A stretch of DNA of 7,774 bases, from contig CALMQD010000200.1 in NCBI GenBank assembly GCA_937871415.1, positions 1 to 7,774 of the forward strand. Direction: 5' to 3'. Positions 1 to 6,266 of the stretch are shown one piece after another. Position 1 is the stretch's first letter. Each line of letters begins with the position of its first letter. The notes beneath the pieces were generated by a model. It was not told the origin of the DNA. It searched no databases and was given only the letters and a program-made list of their open reading frames with translations. Both the position numbers and the translations under genes were made by a program. The DNA is from an uncultured Phycisphaerales bacterium. GTDB taxonomy: Bacteria > Planctomycetota > Phycisphaerae > Phycisphaerales > UBA1924.

Positions 1-2178
1 GCAATCAACGAACGCCCAACCTTCAGTCCCTTCTGGCACCGCGTGCGGGCGATGCGCCCGCGTCTGCGTCCGCACGTGCAGATCTCGCGTCAGAGATACC
101 GCGGGCGGCGCTGGCACGTCGTGCACGACCCGACGAGCAACCAGTTCTACCGCCTGAACCCGATCGCTTACGACTTCGTGATGCTGCTCGACGGCCGCCG
201 CACGGTCGAGGAGTCTTGGAAGGCCTCGCTGGGCAAGTTCGGCGATGACGCGCCGACGCAGAACGAGGTCATCCAGCTCATCAGCCAGCTGTACAGCTCG
301 GACCTCTTGAGCGTCGACACGACGCCCGAGACCGAACAGCTCCTGACGCGCGGGCGCGACCGCCTCAAGAAGCGCATGGCGGCGCAGGCGATCGGGATCA
401 TGTACTTCAAGCTCCGCATCATGAACCCCGACCGGGTTCTGACGGCGCTCGAGCCGATCTTCCGTCCGCTCATCAACCGCGTCGGGCTTGTCCTGTGGGC
501 CCTGCTGGTGGGCTACGCCGCGTACTCCATCACCGAAGCGGGCAAGTGGCACGCTTTCTGGTCGCAGGTCGACAACTACTTCGACCCCAACAACTACGGG
601 CTCATCCTCGCGGCCTATGTCATCACGAAGCTCTGGCACGAACTGGGGCACGGCATCATCTGCAAGCGGTTCGGCGGGCAGGTCCCCGAGTTCGGCGTGA
701 TGCTGCTGGTGCTCATCCCCTCACCGTTCGTCGACGCCTCCGCGTGCTGGGCCTTCCCGAGCAAATGGAAGCGCATGGCCGTGGGCGCCGGCGGCATGCT
801 CTTCGAGTGGGTGCTCGCGTCGATCGCGGCGCTGGTGTGGGTGCACTCCGATCGCGGCACGACGCAGCAGCTCGCGTTCAACATCATGTTCACGTCGAGC
901 GTGGCGACGGTGCTCTTCAACGCCAACCCGCTCATGCGCTTCGACGGCTACTACATGCTCGCGGACCTTCTGGAGGTGCCGAACCTGGCGCAGCGGTCCA
1001 ACCGCATGCTGCAGTACTACTTCCAGAAGTACGTGTACCGCCTGCGGAACCTGACGCCGCCGAGCTCGCTCCCCGGCGAGGCGGCGATCCTGACGGTGTA
1101 CGGGATCCTCAGCGGCGCGTACCGCATCTTCCTGTTCTTCTCGATCACGCTCTACATCCTGGGCAAGGCGTTCGCGGTGGGCCTCGTGCTGGCCGCGTGG
1201 ACGGCCGCGGCTTGGTTCCTCATCCCGGCCGGCAAGTTCATCCACTGGCTGGCCTCGAGCCCGCAGCACCACGACAAGCGGGCGCGCTCGATCGCGGTGT
1301 CGCTGGCGATGGTCGGCGCGGTGCTGGTGCTGGTCGGGTGGATCCCGATGCCCGACCGGCGTCGCGGCATCGGCGTGGTGGAGAGTCAGACGCAGGCGGG
1401 CGTGTTCTTCAAGGCCGACGGGTTCGTGGTCGCGTGCCACAAGCGGATCGGTGAGCACGTCGAGGCCGGCGAGCCGATCCTGACCCTCGAGAACCCCGAG
1501 CTCGTGCAGCAGCGACTGTCGATGCTCGCCGACATCAGCGACATGGAAGTGCAGGAACGGCTCGCGATGCAGAACAGTGAGCCGGCGGGCGCACAGATCG
1601 CGCGCGAGCGCCTGGCGGTGGTGCGCGAGCAGCTGGCCGAGGTGCAGAAGCGGCTCGACGACCTCGTCGTGCGCTCCCCGAGCACGGGCGTGGTCGTCAC
1701 CCGCAACCCCGAGCAGATGCTCGGGTCGTACGTCCGCCGGGGCGAGCCCTTGTGCGAAGTGGTTGACGTCACGCAGGTCCACATCGCGGCAGTCATGGAC
1801 CAGCGTCAGGCGGGGTGGCTCGCCGACGTGCCGCGGAACCAGTACAAGGTCGAGATCCGGCCCGTGTCGGAGGTCTCGCGGGTGATGGAGGGGTCGGAGG
1901 TGCGGTTCCCCGGCGCGGGCAACCGGATTCTCCCGAGCCGCGCCCTGGGCATCCCCGGCGGCGGCAAGGTGGAGACCGAGGCCAAGGACGAGTCCGGGCG
2001 CGTCGCCAAGCGTCCGGTGTTCCCGGTCGAGATCGAACCGGTCAATGTCCAGGAACTGCTGGGCAGTTCTCTCCCCGGCACGCGCGTCCACGTGCGGTTT
2101 ACGCTGGAAGACCGCCCGTGGCTGTGGCAGTGGTGGGAACGCCTGGAGCGTGAAATCCAGGGGCGCGTGAAACTCTGA
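1..2178 (+). CDS. PqqD-like / M50 site-2 protease / HlyD-adaptor fusion membrane protein (5' end outside window)
   Basis: The frame is open from base 1. The residues before the first ATG (position 43), such as RPTFSPFWHRV, read like coding sequence, so the true start lies upstream and the gene is 5'-partial. Counting from the Met at 43, residues 10-90 resemble PqqD, a winged-helix peptide-binding fold (DPTSNQFYRLNP, then LLDGRRTVEE). Residues 145-300 carry an intramembrane M50 zinc protease core: H199-E-L-G-H203 supplies two zinc ligands and the catalytic Glu, and N295-P-L-M-R-F-D301-G matches the second zinc-ligand motif. Further hydrophobic stretches lie at about 360-400 and 417-434. Residues 450-700 look like a HlyD membrane-fusion adaptor: a split lipoyl-like barrel (GVFFKADGFVV, then SPSTGVVV) around a helical hairpin (490-540), followed by a beta-barrel. 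Active-site residues are intact. By family knowledge it would sit in the cytoplasmic membrane with the adaptor outside. Substrate unknown. A SecA-like gene follows after 65 bp, so export or processing of a peptide is inferred. Confidence 0.88.
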   Translation, partial: AINERPTFSPFWHRVRAMRPRLRPHVQISRQRYRGRRWHVVHDPTSNQFYRLNPIAYDFVMLLDGRRTVEESWKASLGKFGDDAPTQNEVIQLISQLYSSDLLSVDTTPETEQLLTRGRDRLKKRMAAQAIGIMYFKLRIMNPDRVLTALEPIFRPLINRVGLVLWALLVGYAAYSITEAGKWHAFWSQVDNYFDPNNYGLILAAYVITKLWHELGHGIICKRFGGQVPEFGVMLLVLIPSPFVDASACWAFPSKWKRMAVGAGGMLFEWVLASIAALVWVHSDRGTTQQLAFNIMFTSSVATVLFNANPLMRFDGYYMLADLLEVPNLAQRSNRMLQYYFQKYVYRLRNLTPPSSLPGEAAILTVYGILSGAYRIFLFFSITLYILGKAFAVGLVLAAWTAAAWFLIPAGKFIHWLASSPQHHDKRARSIAVSLAMVGAVLVLVGWIPMPDRRRGIGVVESQTQAGVFFKADGFVVACHKRIGEHVEAGEPILTLENPELVQQRLSMLADISDMEVQERLAMQNSEPAGAQIARERLAVVREQLAEVQKRLDDLVVRSPSTGVVVTRNPEQMLGSYVRRGEPLCEVVDVTQVHIAAVMDQRQAGWLADVPRNQYKVEIRPVSEVSRVMEGSEVRFPGAGNRILPSRALGIPGGGKVETEAKDESGRVAKRPVFPVEIEPVNVQELLGSSLPGTRVHVRFTLEDRPWLWQWWERLEREIQGRVKL

Positions 2179-2206
2179 CTCGTGCGCCCGCGCGGCGCAA
2201 GGAAGG

Positions 2207-2246
2207 AAAGGAGATCAACCGCCGAGACTTCGGCGACGCCTGCATG
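2207..2246 (+). promoter_or_regulatory. Shine-Dalgarno plus spacer hairpin at the start of the SecA-like gene
   Basis: A strong Shine-Dalgarno (AAAGGAG, 2207-2213) lies 30 nt before the ATG at 2244, much too far for normal use, and no ATG, GTG or TTG occurs at the usual distance. The gap holds a perfect stem-loop: CGCCGA (2220-2225), loop GACT, TCGGCG (2230-2235). Folding it leaves 6 nt on one side and 8 on the other, which shortens the effective Shine-Dalgarno to ATG distance to about 14 nt. The hairpin is seen in the sequence. Its role in translation is inferred. Confidence 0.45.
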
Positions 2247-4247
2247 TCCCAAGCGCTGACCAAGTACAACGCCCTGTACCAGTCGATCCAGAGCCGCCGG
2301 CGACGTCCGGCGACGCACAAGGGGCTCGACCTCATCGCGTCTCACACCGCGATGAAGTTGCGTCACCGGCGGGTCACGCTCGCGATGCTCCGGCGTGAGG
2401 CGCACGCGATCGACGCGCTGGCCAAGGACCTGCGGACGCACTCGGACGCGGCGCTCGACGAGCACGTGCGCGAACTGCGCGAACTCTTCGTCCGCGGGCG
2501 CCAGAACCGCGAGGTCGAACGGCGTGCGTTCGCCGCGGTGCGAGAGGTGGCGCGGCGCGTCACGGGCGAGGAGGCGTACATCGTCCAGCTCATGGGCGCC
2601 CTGGCGCTCTACCACAACCGGATCGTCGAGATGGTGACCGGCGAGGGCAAGACGCTCACCGGCTCGATCGTTGCGCCGCTGCTGGCCTGGCGCCACCGGC
2701 ACCTGCACATCTTCACGGTGAACGACTATCTCGCGGCGCGCGACGCCGACAGCCGCCGCCCGATCTACCGGCGCTGCCTCTGCGACGTCGGCGCCATCAC
2801 GCAGGAGATGGACGAGAGCCAGCGCTTCGGCGTCTACGCGATGAGCATCATCTACGGAACGCCCAAGCAGATCACCGCCGACTATCTGCGCGATCAGATC
2901 CGCCTGGGAACGCTCAACTCGGCGTGGGCCGGGCGGCGGATGATCCTGGGCGCTTCGGCGGAGTACTCGCCGCACGCGGCGACCGGGCCGATGATCCCCG
3001 GGCTCCGCGCGGCGCTGGTGGACGAGGCCGACGCGGTGCTGATCGACGAGGGGGTCGTGCCGCTCATCATCGCACGCTCGCGGCGCGAGGACGAGATGGC
3101 GCAGGTCTACAAGGACGCGCAGCAGATCGCCGACAAGCTCGACGAGAACGCCGACTTCAGGCTCTTCCCGGTCGACAAGCGCGTCGAGCTCACCCGGCGC
3201 GGGCAGCACCGGTGCGCGTCGATGTTCGCGGGCCTCTCCGAGCCGATCTGGCGCGCGCCGCGCCGGGCCCAGGAACTCGTCCGCCAGGCGCTGGTGGCGC
3301 GCCACTGCTACAAGCGCGGGCACCAGTACGAGATCGTGGACGGACGCGTCGTGATCGTCGACGAGTACACGGGGCGATTCCTGCCCGACCGGTCGTGGGA
3401 GCACGGGCTGCACCAGCAGGTCGAGGCCAAGGAAGGGCTCGACGTCACCGCCGACCGCGAGACCCTCGCCCGCATCAGTTTCCAGCGGTTCTTCCGCATG
3501 TACCCGGTCCTGTGCGGCATGACGGGCACCGCCGCCGACGCCGCCATCGAGATGGAGAAGGTCTACCAGCGCCCGGTGACCGTCATCCCGACCAACCGCC
3601 CGGTGATCCGCAGGGCGATGCCGGCGCGCGTCTTCGCCGGCCAGCGGGCCAAGTGGGACGCGGTGCTCGAGTCGATCGTCAACATCCACCACCAAGGGCG
3701 GCCGATCCTCGTCGGCACGCGCTCCATCGAGGCGAGCATCCTCGTCGCCGAACGCCTGACGGCCCGCGGCATCCCGCACCGCGTGCTCAACGCGACCTTC
3801 GACAAGGAAGAGGCCGAGATCGTCTCGATGGCGGGCAAGCACGCGACCATCACCGTCGCCACGAACATGGCCGGACGCGGCACCGACATCAAGCTCGACC
3901 GCGAGGCCCACGAGGCCGGCGGCCTGCACGTCATCCTGACCGAGATGCACACGGCCAAGCGCGTCGACCGGCAGTTCATCGGTCGCGCCGGCCGCCAGGG
4001 CGACCCCGGGTCGAGCCAGGTCTTCATCAGCCTCGACGATGAACTCGCCCGGCTTTACGCGCCCCGGGCGTTCCGGTCCCTCGAGCGCATCGCGGCCGGG
4101 AAGGACGAGCTCTTCGGCCCGCTCGCCCGCGCCAGCGCGAGGCTCATGCGTGCCGCGCAGAAGCGTGCGGAAACCCGCGCCCGGCGCAACCGCGCTGAGG
4201 TGCTTCGCCAGGACGACTGGATCGAGAAGCACCTTCCCGGGATGTGA
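2244..4247 (+). CDS. SecA-like translocase ATPase lacking the C-terminal third
   Basis: A 667-aa protein with the SecA DEAD-motor core. Visible motifs are Walker A G133-E-G-K-T137 inside MVTGEGKT, NDYLAARDA, YGT...DYLRD, Walker B D260-E-A-D263 inside VDEADAVLIDE, the QYEIVDGRVVIVDEYTGR strand pair that borders the preprotein-binding domain, GMTGTA (425-430) opening the second nucleotide-binding domain, T540-N-M-A-G-R-G-T-D548, and the arginine-finger motif G580-RAGRQGDPGSS591. Ordinary SecA is about 900 aa. This one ends 66 residues after SLDDEL, within the long scaffold helix. The two-helix finger, helical wing and zinc-binding tail of SecA are therefore absent. The N-terminus has an extra basic stretch of about 40 residues (QSRRRRPATHKG). 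A second SecA paralogue dedicated to the upstream PqqD/M50/HlyD protein is the likely role. It is unlikely to be the housekeeping SecA, so I do not use the symbol secA. Confidence 0.9.
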   Translation: MSQALTKYNALYQSIQSRRRRPATHKGLDLIASHTAMKLRHRRVTLAMLRREAHAIDALAKDLRTHSDAALDEHVRELRELFVRGRQNREVERRAFAAVREVARRVTGEEAYIVQLMGALALYHNRIVEMVTGEGKTLTGSIVAPLLAWRHRHLHIFTVNDYLAARDADSRRPIYRRCLCDVGAITQEMDESQRFGVYAMSIIYGTPKQITADYLRDQIRLGTLNSAWAGRRMILGASAEYSPHAATGPMIPGLRAALVDEADAVLIDEGVVPLIIARSRREDEMAQVYKDAQQIADKLDENADFRLFPVDKRVELTRRGQHRCASMFAGLSEPIWRAPRRAQELVRQALVARHCYKRGHQYEIVDGRVVIVDEYTGRFLPDRSWEHGLHQQVEAKEGLDVTADRETLARISFQRFFRMYPVLCGMTGTAADAAIEMEKVYQRPVTVIPTNRPVIRRAMPARVFAGQRAKWDAVLESIVNIHHQGRPILVGTRSIEASILVAERLTARGIPHRVLNATFDKEEAEIVSMAGKHATITVATNMAGRGTDIKLDREAHEAGGLHVILTEMHTAKRVDRQFIGRAGRQGDPGSSQVFISLDDELARLYAPRAFRSLERIAAGKDELFGPLARASARLMRAAQKRAETRARRNRAEVLRQDDWIEKHLPGM

Positions 4248-4282
4248 CGCTTGGTGCGACCGCGAGGGGGCAAGGGAGACGT

Positions 4283-5125
4283 TCAGTCTTTGAAACCCGG
4301 CGCCCGATCCAGCAGCCCCGAGAGATCCGGCAACTTCCGAACGATCTGCACGGTGCCGCCGGTGTGTTCAAGGGGTCGGTCGTAGTTGCCCGCGCCGACA
4401 TAGACGCCGACGATCTCGATGCGACCCCCGGCCGGTGCGGTCCGGTCGGGAAGCCAAACGACGGCGGGGCCGCCGCTGGCGCCCTGAAACACGCTCCCCG
4501 CATCGGTCTCGACAAAGAGCAGGTCTGAGCGGGGGAACTGGGGTGAGTCGGCGATCTCGACGACGCGAGCGGGGATGATGCTGACATCAAGGGAGCGGAG
4601 TTTGGCGCGGCTGGGCCAGGGTTCCGGTCCGCGCCAGAAACCGAGGATGTAGACGCGTTCCCCCTCGCGCCGCGTCGTCGGCCGGGGCGTGAGGGCCGCG
4701 ACGCTCGGGTTGAAGGGCGTGTCGAGGGGCTCGGCGACGCGGAACACCGCCCAGTCGTTGGCGGTGCCGGCGCCCTCGCCGGCCGCCAGGCGCGTGAACC
4801 GGACCGGCTTGCCCCGGGCTTGACCCGCGGCCCGCAGCTCGATGTCGTCCCCCCGTCGCGGCAGGACGTGGCGGGCCGTGATAAACGTCGATTCGCCCAC
4901 GCGCACCGCCGAGCCAGCGTTGCCCCAGGGCGTGATGACCTGGTAGACCGGCACGGCATCGAACGAGGCGATCGCCGGCTCCTGCACAGCCGATGCCTCT
5001 TCCACCCCGGAGATCCGCGCGCAAGCCCCGGACAGCACGCTCAGGCCGACCAACAGCGTGCTCATGGCTTGGGAGAATCGACCCCGCCGGCCCGGGCCAG
5101 TTTGTCGTAAAGTATTTACAGGCAT
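4283..5125 (-). CDS. Exported trypsin-like serine protease, possibly a lipoprotein
   Basis: With the ATG at 5125 the protein is 280 aa. It has a complete chymotrypsin-fold triad: His86 in TARHVL, Asp124 in NDWAVF, and Ser218 in GASGGP. The N-terminus has a basic n-region (RQTGPGRRGRF), a hydrophobic core (MSTLLVGLSVL) and then SGAC, so it is exported. Cys35 could be a lipidation site, but Leu is at -4 rather than -3, so the lipobox is poor. Start choice: the frame continues upstream to a TTG at 5185, while an internal ATG at 5065 would leave no basic n-region; 5125 keeps a normal signal peptide but has no good Shine-Dalgarno. No PDZ domain follows, so this is not a full DegP/HtrA. The gene is convergent with the SecA-like gene (35 bp between stops). 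Substrate unknown; a link to the neighbouring export genes is only conjecture. Confidence 0.82.
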   Translation of the reverse strand: MPVNTLRQTGPGRRGRFSQAMSTLLVGLSVLSGACARISGVEEASAVQEPAIASFDAVPVYQVITPWGNAGSAVRVGESTFITARHVLPRRGDDIELRAAGQARGKPVRFTRLAAGEGAGTANDWAVFRVAEPLDTPFNPSVAALTPRPTTRREGERVYILGFWRGPEPWPSRAKLRSLDVSIIPARVVEIADSPQFPRSDLLFVETDAGSVFQGASGGPAVVWLPDRTAPAGGRIEIVGVYVGAGNYDRPLEHTGGTVQIVRKLPDLSGLLDRAPGFKD

Positions 5126-5130
5126 ATACT
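5102..5130 (+). promoter_or_regulatory. Sigma-70-type promoter for the Hc1-like / fabZ-like genes
   Basis: TTGTCG (5102-5107, 4 of 6 to TTGACA) and TATACT (5125-5130, 5 of 6 to TATAAT) are separated by exactly 17 bp, in an AT-rich patch that stands out from GC-rich surroundings. Transcription would start near 5137 and give a leader of about 240 nt before the GTG at 5376. The -10 element overlaps the proposed start codon of the divergent serine protease. The match is seen in the sequence; activity is inferred. Confidence 0.5.
5107..5119. repeat. Palindrome inside the promoter spacer, operator-like
   Basis: GTAAA-GTA-TTTAC is a perfect inverted repeat lying between the -35 and -10 elements. 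A second, overlapping inverted repeat pairs AAGTAT (5110-5115) with ATACTT (5126-5131). Either could be a repressor site controlling the rightward promoter and the divergent protease gene. No regulator can be named. Confidence 0.35.
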
Positions 5131-5210
5131 TGGGACGCTTTTCCAATCGCGACTGACGCGCCGTTGATTCGTCTTGGGCGTTCAACGTCGAACCTGTTCA
5201 GCCGCATACC

Positions 5211-5227
5211 CGGGGGATGAACCCCCG
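5211..5227 (+). other. Leader stem-loop 1
   Basis: CGGGGG, loop ATGAA, CCCCCG: a perfect 6-bp GC stem in the presumed untranslated leader of the Hc1-like gene. There is no T-run after it, so it is not a standard intrinsic terminator. Confidence 0.4.
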
Positions 5228-5287
5228 CTCACAAGAGGCGCGACAGGCTGAGGGCCGTATACTGGCCATGGAGCGGCCGGTTCACGT

Positions 5288-5306
5288 TCCGGGTGGGCTG
5301 CCCGGA
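5288..5306 (+). other. Leader stem-loop 2
   Basis: TCCGGG, 7-nt loop, CCCGGA: a perfect 6-bp stem about 70 nt before the GTG start of the Hc1-like gene. No T-run follows. It could stabilise the message or slow polymerase, but in sequence this GC-rich it may also be chance. Confidence 0.3.
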
Positions 5307-5375
5307 CCGAGCCGGGACTTCAGACACGCATGGGGCGGGGCGGATCGGCGGGGCAGGGGAAGAAGGCGAGGACGC

Positions 5376-5570
5376 GTGGAAGCGTACGAGAAGCTCAAGA
5401 GGCTGGTCGCGGAAGTGGAAGAGGACCTTCGCAAGGCCGAGGGCGGCAACAAGGCCGCGGGCACCCGTGTGCGTCAGACCATGCAGGACATCAAGGGCGC
5501 CGCGCAGGAGATCCGTGAAGCGATCCTGTCGCTGCGGGGCAAGGGCGAAGAGGGCGAAGCCAAGAAGTAA
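5376..5570 (+). CDS. Histone H1-like protein, Hc1 family, short form
   Basis: A 64-aa protein starting at GTG (5376), with a purine-rich ribosome site just upstream (AAGG and GAGG within 5363-5371). The core KAEGGNKAAGTRVRQTMQDI (residues 20-39) matches the conserved segment of chlamydial Hc1 (KAEKGNKAA..RVR) as I remember it, and the protein is predicted to be almost entirely helical. Chlamydial Hc1 is about twice as long because of a lysine-rich tail that binds DNA; that tail is missing here. Charge is nearly balanced (14 Lys/Arg against 13 Asp/Glu), so condensing DNA by charge alone is doubtful. The frame is open upstream to an ATG at 5217, but that stretch is arginine/glycine-rich leader translation and was excluded because homology begins at EAYEKLK. 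It probably shares a transcript with the downstream dehydratase gene. Confidence 0.78.
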   Translation: MEAYEKLKRLVAEVEEDLRKAEGGNKAAGTRVRQTMQDIKGAAQEIREAILSLRGKGEEGEAKK

Positions 5571-5580
5571 GTCCGGCTGA

Positions 5581-5620
5581 GCCCGCGGCGGGCATCGAGA
5601 CCGGGCCGCGTCGGCCCGGT
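5581..5620 (+). other. Two adjacent hairpins between the Hc1-like and dehydratase genes
   Basis: The first is GCCCG-CGG-CGGGC (5581-5593). The second is ACCGGGCC (5600-5607), loop GCGTC, GGCCCGGT (5613-5620), a perfect 8-bp stem. The second ends 6 nt before the AGGAG ribosome site of the next gene. Neither is followed by a T-run. They could form a weak terminator, an RNA-processing block or a stability element that uncouples the levels of the two proteins. Confidence 0.45.
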
Positions 5621-5642
5621 TGCAGCAGGAGCGGGATTGACG

Positions 5643-6266
5643 ATGTCGAGTGTCTCGGCACACGAGCGAGGCGGGCAGCACGCCCATGCACACGCCGGCA
5701 CGGGCCACCGTGACGCGCGCGAGGGCGATAAGACGCGCGCCCCGCACGACGCCCAGCCTCGTGGCGGCGGTGAACCGCTCAACGGGCACGCGTTACCCAA
5801 GGGACTCCTGGTTGATCTGTCGAAGATCGACCTGTCTCAGCGGCTGATGAACCGCGCGGATCTCGAGCGGATGATGCCGCACCGCGGCAACATGCTGCTC
5901 CTCGACCATCTGATCTGGCACTCGCCGGACTGGAAGCAGGGCGTGGCCCTCAAGCACGTCCGCAACGACGAGTTCTGGGTTCCGGGGCACTTCCCGGGCC
6001 GCCCCCTGCTGCCGGGCGTGCTGCAGGTGGAGGCGGGGGCCCAACTCGCGGTGCTGATGTACAACGGGCGCTTCCCCGAGCCCCTCACGCCGGCCTTCAC
6101 CCGCATCGAGTCTTGCTCGTTCCGATCGATGGTGCAGCCGGGAGATGAGCTCTACCTGCTGTGCCAGGAACTCAAGTGGTCACGGCGCGGGTTCACGTGC
6201 GACATCCAGGGTCTGTGCAACCAGAAGGTCACGTTCGAGGCCCAGGTGCAGGGGCTGGTGATCTGA
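5643..6266 (+). CDS. FabZ-type 3-hydroxyacyl-ACP dehydratase (hotdog fold) with His-rich N-terminal extension
   Basis: A 207-aa protein from the ATG at 5643, preceded by AGGAG (5627-5631); an in-frame TTG at 5637 is nearer to that site and is also possible. The hotdog dehydratase signature is clear: MMPHRGNMLLLD (77-88), GHFPGRPLLPGVLQVEAGAQ (115-134). His116 and Glu130 are in the positions of the FabZ catalytic pair. FabZ removes water from (3R)-hydroxyacyl-ACP in fatty acid elongation, in the cytoplasm. Usual FabZ is about 150 aa. The excess is about 55 N-terminal residues rich in His, Gly, Ala and Arg (GGQHAHAHAGTGHRD) that look disordered. No fab, lpx or acyl-carrier gene lies beside it in the window, so a housekeeping role against a more specialised lipid role cannot be decided. 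Confidence 0.88.
   Translation: MSSVSAHERGGQHAHAHAGTGHRDAREGDKTRAPHDAQPRGGGEPLNGHALPKGLLVDLSKIDLSQRLMNRADLERMMPHRGNMLLLDHLIWHSPDWKQGVALKHVRNDEFWVPGHFPGRPLLPGVLQVEAGAQLAVLMYNGRFPEPLTPAFTRIESCSFRSMVQPGDELYLLCQELKWSRRGFTCDIQGLCNQKVTFEAQVQGLVI

Noticed and set aside
721..2091. Long minus-strand frame antisense to the M50/HlyD gene.
   Set aside because: Low-complexity His/Arg/Asp-rich translation, with no motif and no ribosome site. It is a shadow of the plus-strand gene.
2924..4042. A 372-codon plus-strand frame inside the SecA-like gene.
   Set aside because: Arg/Gly/Pro/Ala-rich out-of-frame translation of a clearly coding region.
1806..4232. Very long open frame (about 800 codons) on the minus strand, antisense to the SecA-like gene.
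   Set aside because: Its translation is Arg/Asp/Leu/Ala-rich with no domain signature, while the opposite strand shows full SecA motifs. Long antisense frames are expected at this GC content.
4248..4282. Search for an intrinsic terminator between the convergent SecA-like and protease genes.
   Set aside because: Only 35 bp, with no stem followed by a T-run on either strand.
5126..5185. TTG start at 5185 for the serine protease.
   Set aside because: It would place 20 polar residues before the signal peptide. The ATG at 5125 already gives a normal n-region.
5258..5263. TATACT as a second -10 element upstream of the Hc1-like gene.
   Set aside because: No -35-like hexamer lies 15-19 bp upstream, unlike the TATACT at 5125.
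5217..5375. Upstream extension of the Hc1-like gene to an ATG at 5217.
   Set aside because: The added 53 residues are Gly/Arg-rich, include two hairpin sequences and have no similarity to Hc1. The GTG at 5376 has purine-rich ribosome sites and begins where homology begins.
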